From Strigamia acuminata (taxonomy: Eukaryota > Arthropoda > Chilopoda > Geophilomorpha > Linotaeniidae), in contig OX442324.1 of the NCBI GenBank assembly GCA_949358305.1, forward strand, positions 9,149,601-9,213,600: a stretch of DNA of 64,000 nucleotides. The letters are read 5' to 3'. The translations under genes and the position numbers were made by a program. Positions 43,078 to 54,490 of this stretch are shown in pieces (position 1 is the first letter of the stretch; the number at the start of each line of letters is the position of its first letter). Below the pieces are notes generated by a model. It made no database searches. It had not been told where the DNA came from and was given only the letters and a program-made list of their open reading frames with translations.

Positions 43078-43490
43078 AGGATCGCGTGTTGCGACGTGCA
43101 CCGCGACTGATTCATCAATTTCGCCTTATTTTACTTTTCAGAGTCGATTTACCTTTGTTAGTTTTAAGTGGGGATTTTGGTGTGGGACAATTAGAATCCT
43201 CGGCGCCCTTCGTCCGAATCCGGGCAAGCGCCGTTGTATTTTTCGGTTGTGCTTGTCGTGGTACAAGTGAGGTTTCCCGCGGCTCCAGGTAGTCGAACGG
43301 ACCCTCTCAGACTGGCAACCGAAAGCTATTTGATTCCTTCAGAAGGAATCGCCCATTCTTGGTTTCCGCTTCGACAGTGCTACGTAAAGTGCTTCGCATC
43401 GTGAATTGTGCTTCGTTTGTGCGTGGATTGTGCGACGTTTGCGATTGTGCTTCAATTTCCCATTTCTACGTTTTTTTTCTCCGTGCAATC

Positions 43491-45293
43491 ATGAAAAAGG
43501 CCACCGACCAGTCGTCAGGCCACGTGCCGATTCTCGTGACCGGCAATTACGAACACTGGCACCGTGCAATTAAAATGCTTTTAATGTCCGACGGCGTATG
43601 GCACCACGTTACCGAAACAGAAGAACTGGTCAAAGCCGACGTTGATGAGGATGTTTGGCGGAAATGGCAACGCCGGAAAGCCCGAGCGCTGGGGACCATT
43701 TATTGCCACGTCTCGCAGGCCAAGCAGTCGGCCCTCGACGGTTGCACCACTCCGAAACAGGCGTGGGACATTTTGGCCAAGATTTACGCCCCCAGCTCTC
43801 TCGCCCGCCAAGCGGCGATGCGCCGTGAGTTCCTTCAACTCAAGTTGGAACCCGGCGAAGAAATGGCCGATTTTCTTAGCCGCGTGGATCTTATGGTCCG
43901 CCAACTTAAAGATGTTGGTGAAGACATTCTCCCTCGACACTACGCATACCAGTATTTAGACTTTCTCCCGGAAGAATACAACCAGGCGACTTTTGCCATT
44001 TACCATTGGCCGCTGGCAGAGTTTACCCCGGCTAAAGTCTCCGATCAGTTGTTGTCGGAATATCTCCGATTAAAGTCGCATTCAAACCGGAATTCTACGA
44101 ACTCCTCCGCTTATGCTACTGGGCGACAAGGACGTAACCAGTCGCGACCTCCGCGCCCGCTTGCGCAGGTGCGTTGCTTCAATTGCAACGAGCTTGGACA
44201 CTACGCTAATAAGTGCCAGCATCCTCGCAAGCAAACAACAGGGCAACAACCGGTAGCTACGCTTCAGACACGGTCTCGCAGCAAGAGTCGACGTCGCAAT
44301 AAAGGCCCGAATCCGAATTCGAACCCGAATCAACAGCAACAGGGACAGTTTCGCGAGTCTTCACGCCTGCGCCGAGATGCAGCATATCTCCTGTCCGCAC
44401 CACCTGCGATCCAGGTTCCTACCGTTCATTTCGTCCAATCTCACGAATGGATTGTTGATTGCGGGGCCACCGACCATGTTTCACACGTTAAGTCGTGGTT
44501 TTTGGACTTTGTTGAGGTCGTCCCTTTTAATATCGAATTGGGACAAGGAAGCTCCAAAGTTACCGGAAAAGGGAATGTTCCAGTCAAGTCACTCATCGAT
44601 GGCTGTGAATGTACGGTACTTCTTCGCGATGTTTTGTACGCACCTGACTTCGGCGCTAATTTAATTTCGGTTTCGCGAGTTGATAAATGTGGGCATCACA
44701 TACACATTTACAATTCGGAGTTGCATACATATGGGACGGATATCAAACAAAGTGTTCTTCGGGCGAAGCAAAAGTCAGGACTTTACTTCGTAGATGGACT
44801 AATTTCGCCATTTGCGTCGCCGACTGTTGTTTCGAGTACACCGCCCATCCCAACGTCACCTCCGACTACTGCGCCGATGACTCTCATCGCGAAGGAGGAA
44901 GATTTTCCCGCGATGACCTCAAAGAAGTCGAAGAAAATATCAAACGTTGAAATGACCGACTTCCGCTTACCTATCTCTTCCAACACCCTACTCGTGCCTT
45001 CTCCTTTCCCGATCATCCCCAATCCTGTTCCCGGATCTAAACCACAACAGATCCGGATGTATTCCAACGTCCTATCATCTCCTCCGCCTCCCGTTGCCAC
45101 GACTAAGGCAGTCCCACCTCCTAAAAAGGTTATAACGCCGACTGCGAACGTTGCGGATGCCACAGGATTATGGCATGCCAGGTTGGGCCATCTCCACACC
45201 AAAGCCATGCGGACTTTGGCGAACAATTCCCAAGTTTATGGACTCGATCCGGCTGCGGTTCGACAAGAACTTTCCTGCAACTCATGTCGCATT
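43491..45293 (+). pseudogene. copia C gag-protease fragment
   Basis: 601 open codons from the ATG at 43,491. Gag carries the UBN2-like core (QAWDILAKIYAPSSLARQAA), then the CCHC knuckle CFNCNELGHYANKC (about 44,178), protease DCGATDHVSHV (about 44,460) and a Pro-rich linker. The pre-integrase domain (WHARLGHLHTKAMRTLANNS) breaks off after the Cys pair at LSCNSCRI, where copia D is inserted. Integrase onwards is absent. No stop lies inside, and the codons that are stops in copia A and B are sense here, which makes it a useful reference. Confidence 0.9.
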
Positions 45294-45518
45294 TGTAGCA
45301 GAGGAGAGCGGCACAATTTCGGTATGAACCGAACGTGGAAGCGTGAATCGGGCGCCGTGTCTCCGACACGGACGTAATGGCGACGTATTAGTTGCCGAGA
45401 CAATGCGCGCGGCCTAATGCCGCTTATCTGCGCTCAAAAGCACTGAATGTGCTATAAACTTAAGTGAAACGACTTAAAAATATAAATGTTTAATAAAACA
45501 AAGTATAATCTTACATAT
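45294..45518 (-). repeat. copia D 3' LTR, truncated
   Basis: Starts TGTAGCAGAGGAGAG on the plus strand and shares GCGCGCGGCCTAATGCCGCT and later AATAAAAC words with the copia A LTR. It is cut at 45,518 by a gypsy LTR. The left flank GCATT (45,289-45,293) would be the target copy. Confidence 0.8.
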
Positions 45519-45950
45519 TGTTACGTGTGGGTTGGGGTGAACCACACACATAACAAATGCTAATTAATTTAGCAAAGACCTTGAAAAGCTTCAGGTGAAA
45601 TGATTGAGAGAACTGATTTATCATTTAAATAAATCTCTTTTATTCTATGGGACTTATTACAAACTTAACAAAATCAAATGATAAACATAATCCTTTATTT
45701 TACATAAACATAAAACAAGAAAGCAAGAATGATAATCAAATTATATCTCTATGAATTTGGAAAGGCGGGGTGGGACCAAGCGCTGTGTGCGCTGGTCCAC
45801 AGAAGCCTTTACTTACCATGTTAACTGTTTGAGGCTCAGAACATTTCTGCTCTCTCAAACCCACTTAGCTCACCAGGTAAACTCTGGGTCCACCCCCGCT
45901 CTACTTGATTGATTAGTCCAGTTGCCCTGTGCATAATTAACACAGTGACA
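45519..45950 (-). repeat. gypsy solo LTR inside copia D
   Basis: 432 bp; the minus strand reads TGTCACTGTG ... CACACGTAACA, the termini seen in gypsy-1 and gypsy-2, with AATAAA signals inside. Flanks differ (ATAT on one side, ACTG on the other). D pol sequence lies on the right and D LTR on the left, with the D RT-RNase H missing between, which points to recombination between two gypsy copies. Confidence 0.7.
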
Positions 45951-47698
45951 ACTGGTGAGCGGATTTGGAAACTTTCGAAGATTGGCATCGTGTGGTGTAG
46001 GATATTTTGGCCAGCTCTCCTACGTGTCGTGACAAAACGTAATGGTGAACCGGGCGGTGAAAGCCCGGGTGAACTGACTTGCGATTCTTCTGAGGCATGT
46101 CCGGATCGAGTTTCCGGTAATTCAGCACCTTCTGGTTGAATTGCCTCATCAACGATCTGTGCAACATCTTCATCGGTATCCTGCCCTTCCTCTTGATAAA
46201 GGATTGGGTACGATGTTGCTCGTCCCAAACTCGCAGAATCCGGTCCTTTCAGTGCACACGCTTCGACTAATTGACGTTCGGGTGTCCTGAGCGGGGAAAT
46301 GTGCACTAGTGGGATGGATATCGATTTCGAAACCGATCCATTCCCATCATCGTCGTCATCATCATCGTCCGATGTACTCGATGAATCCCCATCAGTGTCG
46401 GCCTTTGGCCAATCCAAATAGTGGATGTTGTCATCGAATGACACATGCTGTTGTTGACCAACGTCGGGTTCCTCAAAGGTTTGGTTACGATGACCATCTT
46501 GACTTTTCAATGTTCTTTTATAAGATTGATGTTCATCAATGCGCACGTGAGTTGATTCCGTTACGCTATTGTCCATGGGGTTCCATATGCGGTAACCACG
46601 TGTGCCAGTGGCGTAGCTTACGAGGAAACCTTCCCAAGCACGTGGTTCGAGCTTTTTGCGTCCCGGTGCAGTGAAGTGCACCCAGCACTTGGATCCAATT
46701 TTCCTCAAGTGACGCAAGGAAAGGGCACGCTGACGCCAAAGTATGTATGGCACTTGGTTATTCAAACGGGAATGTGGACTTCGGTTTTTAATGTACGCGA
46801 AGTTAACAGCGAGTTCAGCCCATAAACCTGCGGGAAGTTGTGTCTCCTGCAAAACAGCTCTGATGTGGTCAACCATTGTCCGGTTAATCCTTTCGGCTGT
46901 GCCGTTCATTTGAGGGCTTGACGGATTCGTTCGCTGTCCCTGGATCCCCTTTTCCTTCAAGTACTGTTGAAATTCATTGGACATGAATTCGCCGCCCCTA
47001 TCTGATCGAATGGCTTTGATGCGCGTGTTCGCAACGCGCTCGACCCTGGCGACGATTTCCTTGAAGCACGAGAAGACTTGAGATTTTTGAGCCAAAGGCG
47101 TGATCCAGGTGTATCGCGTCGCGTCGTCAATGACGGTAAAAACGAAACGAGCGCCCCCAAATGAAGTAACCGGATACGGTCCCCACACGTCCATGTGTAA
47201 GAGATCGAGGGGCTGAGATGTAGAAGGATGTAAGTCCGGCTTATGAGAAGCTCTAATGGATTTCGCGAGGCGGCAGTCGTTGCACGCCAATTCTTGCGAC
47301 ACTTCCGCTGGTTCGAGTCCATACACTTTGTCATTATTGGCTAACTGCCGCATCGCGTTGGTATGTAAATGACCAAGGCGACTATGCCACAAACCGGTTG
47401 CATCTTTGACGGAAGCAGGATTGGCAAGGGCTTTCTTTGGTAATTGGACAGGATTAGTAATAACCTTCTTTTGTGACTGAGAAGGATTACCTGCGGATTG
47501 GATAGGAGGAGGAGATGTGACAGGTGGAGGACTACTCGGAATGTGCCGGATAACGTCAGCGTAGGATTGGATTGGAGGATTTGCGTGGACAGGTAAAGGT
47601 TGTGTCGTGGGTATAGGATAGGTGGCAGCCGATATTGATGTCGGGGCCTCAGTCGCAGGCAATGGCGGCATTTGAATCCTAAAATCCGAAATGTTCTG
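45951..47698 (-). pseudogene. copia D integrase fragment
   Basis: Open frame on the minus strand (first ATG 47,671; similarity to copia A starts at about 47,698 with DFRIQMPP). After a Pro-rich linker come WHSRLGHLHTNAM and the pre-integrase Cys pair CNDCRLAKS. The integrase core follows with HMDVWGP, SDRGGEF and NGTAERINRT, all DDE residues present. The region before RT ends at RFVTTRRRAGQ and FESFQIRSP, where the gypsy LTR starts; the frame reads on into that LTR to 45,836 by chance. No gag, protease, RT or RNase H remains. Confidence 0.88.
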
Positions 47699-47714
47699 TC
47701 GCTGTGATGAATCT

Positions 47715-47825
47715 CTCGCGTAACGTCACGCGAGCTCGTGATAAAGGCACGAGCGGGTTTTCTCGAAAAACCCGTTAAAAGCGCTAATTTGGATTCGAAA
47801 ATCCAAATTCTTCTCATTAAATGAG
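47715..47825 (-). promoter_or_regulatory. five tandem hairpins in the copia D leader
   Basis: Plus-strand arms: CTCGCGT/ACGCGAG (47,715-47,734), CTCGTG/CACGAG (47,735-47,753), CGGGTTTT/AAAACCCG with loop CTCGA (47,754-47,774), AATTTGGAT/ATCCAAATT (47,786-47,809) and CTCAT/ATGAG (47,813-47,825). They are collinear with those of copia A; most sequence differences fall in pairs that keep the stems. Confidence 0.75.
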
Positions 47826-47931
47826 GCTCTTCACAAAAATGCGTTGAAAATAAACAAATCGTCGATACTGTGAACACGCCGAGGTGAAACACAGCGAGAA
47901 TCGTCTCGTTTCTGCGAAGAAAACGTCGTTC

Positions 47932-48251
47932 CTGTTAAGATATAATGTATATTGATAAGCAATCACTTTTTACAACTTGTGTGTATATCTATCTTTGCGT
48001 ATTATCATGTAACTAAGTGTTGATGTATGTGTTTGGCCAACGCGAGTGATCGCAACGTTTGTTTACATACAGTGTCTGTATGCTGCCTACAGGTGGCGCT
48101 GATTGCATTGAGGTCATGTGACCAATCAATAAAGCTCACTTGATGTTTTGGTTCTCACCTGTTAACATGATGTGTATTTCTTTCACCTGATGTGTTTTTC
48201 CAATCCACTACATTTGCCACTATTTGCAGAAGTTTGCAACACTATTCAACA
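47932..48251 (+). repeat. copia E 5' LTR
   Basis: About 320 bp, TGTTAAGATATAATG to ATTCAACA, with CAATAAAGC at about 48,127. The left end is the copia D leader boundary; the right end is placed by the primer-binding site. Confidence 0.6.
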
Positions 48252-48264
48252 AGGTTATGGGCCA
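48252..48264 (+). promoter_or_regulatory. copia E primer-binding site, internal initiator tRNA-Met
   Basis: AGGTTATGGGCCA next to the LTR end. GGTTATGGGCC is complementary to the anticodon-stem region of initiator tRNA-Met, the half-tRNA primer used by Drosophila copia, and not to its 3' end as in copia A-C. Confidence 0.6.
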
Positions 48265-49051
48265 CAAACAACGTGGGAAAAACAGGCAGAGTGAATAGAA
48301 ACATTTCAAGTCAACCACAGGTGAAAAAGTGGGCGTTTCTCCTCCAAATCCAAGATGGCGGCGTCCATGAGGAATGGAATCAACCTGTGCTTATGCCAAG
48401 GATCCACGGTTCTACAGGCGATTATTGGTCATCAAGCGACACAGGATCATTAATTGGGTTCGGACATTATTGAACATTTAATTAATACGTTTATTTTGGC
48501 CATTTTCGGACGATTTCTCCGAATATCGCGAGGCGCGATACGTAACGTCGACGTGGCGTTAATTTTCGCCGAGAAAACAACTCGCCGAGAAAACAACTCG
48601 ACGACAAATACGCAAGGACGACGACCCTCGACAACCACACGGGAAGTGTGAACGAGCAATAAACGAACGGGAATTGCCAAAAACGAGAAAATTCTCGAAG
48701 GAACTGAATTTTTCGAGGCGAAAAAGACGGAAAAACGAGGGAAAATCAACAATACGACGATTTTTCTCAACCACACGTGAAGTGTGATTCCAGGCTGTCG
48801 ATACAGAACAAGCATTTAATCTACAGCAGGAAGACATCACATATGAACAATTTATTTCGTTTATTTCGTTTTACTATTTTTGAATACGATTATTAGCTTA
48901 GTGTTGTTAATAGGATACACTAACTTAGACTAAGAGCGCATTAACCTTGTGAAAATTGCACTATTTTTCACAAGTAACAGTTTTGAAAGTGTTTTTGAGG
49001 AAATCTGTGTGTGTATACAGTGTTTAACAAGTGGTGGACACCAAATTCACA
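48265..49051 (+). other. copia E leader
   Basis: About 790 bases. It contains a short tandem word (CCGAGAAAACAACTCG twice at about 48,570-48,603) and several CGAGAAAA/TTTTCTCG inverted words. No coding support. Confidence 0.55.
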
Positions 49052-50415
49052 ATGGACACGGAAAAACTCGAGCGGAAGATAACACTTTTGAACCGAACGA
49101 ACTATGACACGTGGAAACAGCAAATCAAAGTGCTGTTGATGCACCACGGATGTTGGGCTTTCACCGATGGGACACAAGAAGCGCTGGCACCGGGAGCATC
49201 TTGGCGAGATCGCTCGGACTTTCAATTGCGAAAGGGGCGAGCTTTCAGCCTAATTTACTACGCCATTGAGGAGCAATATCACGAATTGCTCAGCGGGACC
49301 GAGGACGCGAAAACAGCGTGGGACACGCTGAAGACAAACTTCGAACCGGTCTCGAGGGCGAGAATAATACGTCTGTTGGACGAATTCTTCAATTTGAAGT
49401 ACGAACCAACGACGGAGACGATCGGCGTATTCGCGGCGAAGATACGCAATGCAGCAAAGCGATTAGCCGACGTCAAACACGATCTGGACAATTTGTATCA
49501 GGCATTCCAGCTTATCCGATACCTGCCACAAGAATACCAGTCAATTGTGCAGAGTATTTATCGATGGGACGATAAGGATTTCACACTGGAAAAGGTTGAA
49601 GCGGAATTGGTCGCTGAGGAGGGCAGACTCGCGCAACAACGCAGAGATTCGGGCCAAGCGCCAATTACGGACGCTTTCAACATGGGAACAAGCACAAAGA
49701 ACAATGATAATTCGTCTAAATCCCAACAACAGCAAGGAAACAGCAGCCAAAACAACCGAGGCGGACAAAGGGGCGGCAAATCGAATTATCGAGGCTGCAA
49801 AAATTCGCGGAATTTTAGAGGAAATACGACCGGATCATCACCACGGGGGCCGTGTTTTCGGTGCAATCAACCAGGGCACTGGGCAAGGGATTGCACAGCA
49901 CAATTACCGTCGAATAACAGCCAGAACACGAATACAGAGGGAAGAATTGGACACAAACATGTTCGATGTCGGTTTTCTCACCGAGTTGAGCGAGGAAGAG
50001 ATGTTACAGTGCAGCGCAGCCAACAACTGTTGGATCTACGACACCGGGGCCACTGGACATTTTTGTAAAGATAGGAACCAGTTCTTCAACTTCAAGGAAA
50101 CCACAGGGACAATAAGTCAAGCGGATAAGAAAACTTTGATTCAAATTCAGGGCGTCGGGGACGTTTGCGTGATGTGTTTGGTTGGAAGTGAGACAATTCC
50201 AATCACATTGAAGAAAGTCTATTATGCGCCGGACATGCGAAGAAATTTATTGTCGGGACCGTGCATTGACGAAGCACGATGCAAAGTCGCCGTTGGCTCC
50301 GGACTGGTCAAGATATACGATCCTCAGTGGAAGAGACAGCTGATGGAAGGTGTGAAGAAGGATCGTTTATACTACATCAAGCTGAGCGACCAGAAGCCCG
50401 ACTTTGAGAAGCTAA
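49052..50415 (+). pseudogene. copia E gag and protease, frame-shifted
   Basis: Gag starts at the ATG at 49,052 (MDTEKLERKITLLNRTNYDT) with a UBN2-like core, an Asn/Gln-rich region and the knuckle CFRCNQPGHWARDC (about 49,855). That frame continues without domains to 50,068. The protease (IYDTGATGHFCKD, about 50,035, then YYAPDMRRNLLSG) lies in the +1 frame, open from 49,545. The other copia elements here encode both in one frame, so this is either a one-base deletion between about 49,905 and 50,030 or a +1 frameshift site. Coding similarity ends near 50,410 at the edge of the 723-bp repeat. Confidence 0.85.
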
Positions 50416-51861
50416 CCTTTTCGCGGATTGGCTTCCGCGAAATCCGCATTTCGGGGGTGACTATTCTGGGAATTCCGGGTGGACCATACTCTTCCGAAAA
50501 ATGTCCGGGGTGGTGTTGGGAGTGTCGATAGACTGTTTTGTGTCAAGGTTGCCAATTTTCATTTAAGTATTGGAAGGTTCATTTCTGTGCATTCTCATAT
50601 ATTTTTTTCACAGGAGCAACGAGGCGCGATGAAGGGGGATCAAGCGAGAGTGAATAAAATAAACTCGTTTTTGTCTCAAATGCGCGTTTGCGTTTGTAAA
50701 TTTGGTTGTCTTGCAACGCGGTGGCGCGTTTGAGTTTCGTGTTGCGATACAAACACGCACGGGTGCGTATTGGAGTCGTAAACGACTTTCTGTCGCAATG
50801 CGATCGCGTATTTGACAAATTTCTGCAGATTTTTGCCAATATTTGACAATTTTCAGACAAATTTCAATTAATTTTAGAAATTTTTGAGAGATTTCAATAA
50901 AAGTTTGAGGAATTTCTTATGCTGACGCTAAAATGCCAAAAGGAGTCTTAACTCAGAAGAGCACTTTTCCGACCACTTAGGTGTCGGAAAAGCCCTTCCA
51001 AAGGTCGCAAAACGTGCTCTACGCGTTTTTTGACACTAGAACGGTCGAAAACGAGTCTAAAACTGCTAAGCTGGCGCCTGTAACTTGGCGCATTCGCTGG
51101 GTCGCTCGAAAATGAGATTCGAGCGAACCGAAACCTATCCTTTTCGCGGATTGGCTTCCGCGAAATCCGCATTTCGGGGGTGACTATTCTGGGAATTCCG
51201 GGTGGACCATACTCTTCCGAAAAATGTCCGGGGTGGTGTTGGGAGTGTCGATAGACTGTTTTGTGTCAAGGTTGCCAATTTTCATTTAAGTATTGGAAGG
51301 TTCATTTCTGTGCATTCTCATATATTTTTTTCACAGGAGCAACGAGGCGCGATGAAGGGGGATCAAGCGAGAGTGAATAAAATAAACTCGTTTTTGTCTC
51401 AAATGCGCGTTTGCGTTTGTAAATTTGGTTGTCTTGCAACGCGGTGGCGCGTTTGAGTTTCGTGTTGCGATACAAACACGCACGGGTGCGTATTGGAGTC
51501 GTAAACGACTTTCTGTCGCAATGCGATCGCGTATTTGACAAATTTCTGCAGATTTTTGCCAATATTTGACAATTTTCAGACAAATTTCAATTAATTTTAG
51601 AAATTTTTGAGAGATTTCAATAAAAGTTTGAGGAATTTCTTATGCTGACGCTAAAATGCCAAAAGGAGTCTTAACTCAGAAGAGCACTTTTCCGACCACT
51701 TAGGTGTCGGAAAAGCCCTTCCAAAGGTCGCAAAACGTGCTCTACGCGTTTTTTGACACTAGAACGGTCGAAAACGAGTCTAAAACTGCTAAGCTGGCGC
51801 CTGTAACTTGGCGCATTCGCTGGGTCGCTCGAAAATGAGATTCGAGCGAACCGAAACCTAT
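50416..51861. repeat. tandem duplication, 2 x 723 bp
   Basis: Units 50,416-51,138 and 51,139-51,861 start CCTTTTCGCGGATTGGC and end CGAAACCTAT. I see no difference between them. The content is non-coding; identical small frames recur in both units only because of the duplication. It abuts the broken end of copia E. Confidence 0.9.
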
Positions 51862-52596
51862 GAGAGAAACGCGCCGGCGGAAATATTCGTTTTTACCAAT
51901 GAATACTTAATAAATCTTCATGGGAATTTAATCCCAATCTACTGTAGGCTTAGGAACCTTGAATACCAAATAAAAACAAAGGAGCAAAGACGGGAAACAA
52001 AGAACAAGGGCCCGACGCCCGTAAATCACCAAAATGGCTATCTGCCAGACACGCTAGTGGCCTTGAGCCACTTCTAACTTCGTTTTCGAGGTCGTGGGTC
52101 TCGAAAACGACTAAACCGAGTGGTGGGAACGATTCCCCGAGGTCTTTTTAGTCAATGTCGCCCAAAACCCGAATCAACAAGCTAACTTTCAACGAGAAAC
52201 GAAGACTGGAGCCGAATGCGGTGATAAGCGCTCATTCCAGACTCGTGTAAGCGATCTCCGCTTAAAGCCAGTTGCTCTGAGCAGACGACGCAATCGCTTA
52301 CCAAGGAAAAAGACGGGTTTATGGGCTCAAAACCCGACGAAACACTTAAACAGGATCCAGAAATTACCAAGCGAGTTGGTAAGCTAAACTAAAACTGTAA
52401 AATAAGTTGGGGACTTGGTAAAATGCGAGTCTCTCAAACTTTTGTTGCGTCCTGCTCGCAACACGCGCGATGTACGCGCGTGGCCGCGTGTTGAACGTGC
52501 GCACTACGCGCAAGAACCGTACAAACCGAGGTAAAACGAATTAAACACATATCTAATGCAAAAACAATTATTAAATACATCATTCTTGTTGCTGTT
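51862..52596. other. unassigned sequence
   Basis: About 735 bases between the duplication and the foldback element. A short inverted pair flanks a copy of GGGTTTATGGGCTC near 52,316, but I see no gene or element boundary. Confidence 0.4.
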
Positions 52597-53823
52597 TGCA
52601 AACTTGCAAAACTTGCACCGAATTTGGGCAATTTTTTACAAATTTCAGCAGATTTTTGTCTATATTTGACAAATTTCAGCAGATTTCCTCAATCCTCAAA
52701 CATTTGCTGATATTTCTCAAACATTTTCTAAAATTAATTGAAATCTGTCTGAAATTTGTCTTGAATGTGTCAAATATTGTCAAAAATCCGTGGAAATTTG
52801 TCAAATACTGGCAAAAATCCATGTAAATTTGTCAAAAATTGCCATAATTTGGTGCAAATTGTGTTAGATATTGGAAAAATTTATTTTAACGCTTCCAACG
52901 CGCCAGTAAATCGCGCGTGCACACGCGTGGATTTTTCGTCATAGTTGGATGCGCGCAAACCTCACGTAACTTGCGCCAAAATTTGGCAATTTTTGACAAA
53001 TTTCAGCAGATTTTTGCCAGTATTTGACAAATTTCCACTGATTTTTGACAATATTTGACCCAACAACTGCGCCACGTTCCAGGCGCCGGTTTAGGCATTT
53101 TAGACCCGTTTTAGACCGTTTTAGATGGCGAAAACGTTCTCTCCATCATTTTCTACCCCTGGGTGAGGTTTTCAGCGTTCATGATTGATGAAAAAGCTGT
53201 TTTCTAACTAGCTGTCCCATTGCTAGTTTTGGCGTCAGGTTTTAGCAACTTTCCAATCCGACTCTGTCGTCTGCACGACCTCCAAGACCGTTTTAGGGTT
53301 AATTTGAGTCAAATAATTCATTCTGGGGGTTGTTTTGGGTTTTTTACAAGTGTGTTTTTGTAGTTTTTATTGGTTTCAAACATTGTCAATTCTTTATACA
53401 AGTGTAACTTTCATTTCTCTGTATTTTGAGAACTTTGCATTGCAGCAAAGTTCATTTCTTGCCCCTTAATTATTGTGTAATTGTTGGTTTTCAAGCCCGT
53501 TTTTTAACAATAACTTTATTTGAAGTGCCTATTGTTTCAGTCACGTGCTTCCACGTGCCTTTTATTGTTGAGCAATTTCTTGGGCAGTTGCGCTCCTGTT
53601 GCTAGCATTGCCGCGCGTTCTCCGCGCGTGTACTCGCGCGTTTCGCATCACACACATTCGGGTTCAATGGCCTATCGCGGCGGCACATTGTGTGGCATAG
53701 CGCGGCACGTTGCAATTACGTGACGTGGCACGTTGCTGTTACGTGACGCGATAGCCAGTATTTAAGCAGGGGATTCCATCATCGTTTACACAAATGCGCA
53801 TTGCAACGTGGAGGCGCATTCGA
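52597..53823 (+). repeat. foldback left outer arm
   Basis: 1.2 kb, with repeated ATTTTTG(A/C)CAATATTTGAC and AAATTTCAGCAGATTTTTGC words in its first half. The mirror copy is about 56,800-58,065, and further copies recur in tandem to its right. Confidence 0.85.
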
Positions 53824-54490
53824 GTCCTTTTCCCAAGCGAAATTTGTCCTTTTTCAACGCGAAATCGTATGCGATTCGCTTTCGAATCGAATACGAGTTT
53901 TGTCCTTTTTCAACGCGAAATCGTATGCGATTCGCTTTCGAATCGAATGCGAATTTTGCCCTTCTTCAACGCGAAATCGTATTCGACTCGCTTTCGAGTC
54001 GGATGCGAATTTTGCCCTTCTTCAACGCGAAATCGTATTCGACTCGCTTTCGAGTCGAATGCGAATTTTTCCCTTCTTCAACGCGAAATCGTATTCGACT
54101 CGCTTTCGAGTCGAATGCGAATTTTGCCCTTCTTCAACGCGAAATCGTATTCGACTCGTTTTCGAGTCGAGTACGAATTTTGCCCTTCTTCAAAGCGAAA
54201 TCGTATTCGACTCGTTTTCGAGTCGAATGCGAATTCGTATTCGACTCGTTTTCGAGTCGAGTACGAATTTTGCCCTTCTTCAACGCGAAATCGTATTCGA
54301 CTCGTTTTCGAGTCGAATGCGAATTTTGCCCTTCTTCAACGCGAAATCGTATTCGACTCGTTTTCGAGTCGAATGCGAATTTTGCCCTTCTTCAACGCGA
54401 AATCGTATTCGACTCGTTTTCGAGTCGAATGCGAATTTTGCCCTTCTTCAACGCGAAATCGTATTCGACTCGTTTTCGAGTCGAATACGA
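53824..54490 (+). repeat. 56-bp hairpin tandem array, left
   Basis: About 12 units of 56 bp, each with CGACTCG-TTTT-CGAGTCG, a perfect stem with a TTTT loop. Because 56 is not a multiple of three and the unit lacks stops, all three plus-strand frames stay open for over 230 codons. These are not genes. Confidence 0.95.

Larger units (their letters stand above)
41565..45293 (+). mobile_element. copia C: Ty1/copia element, 5' half
   Basis: 5' LTR, primer-binding site, leader with an 869-bp insertion, and gag-protease-pre-integrase coding. It ends abruptly at 45,293, where the inverted copia D LTR begins (TGTAGCAGAGG). Its integrase, RT and 3' LTR are not in the window. Copia A and D are its closest relatives here. 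Confidence 0.85.
45294..47931 (-). mobile_element. copia D: internally deleted Ty1/copia element
   Basis: Minus-strand remnant inserted in copia C. It keeps part of the 3' LTR, the pre-integrase and integrase part of pol, and a piece of leader with five hairpins. It lacks gag and protease (leader joins pol at about 47,700) and RT-RNase H (solo LTR at 45,519). The leader is cut at 47,932 by copia E. Confidence 0.8.
47932..50415 (+). mobile_element. copia E: Ty1/copia element, 5' part
   Basis: Inserted in the copia D leader. It has a 5' LTR, a half-tRNA type primer site, a leader, gag and protease. It stops at 50,415, where a 723-bp tandem repeat begins. Integrase, RT and the 3' LTR are absent. 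Confidence 0.8.
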
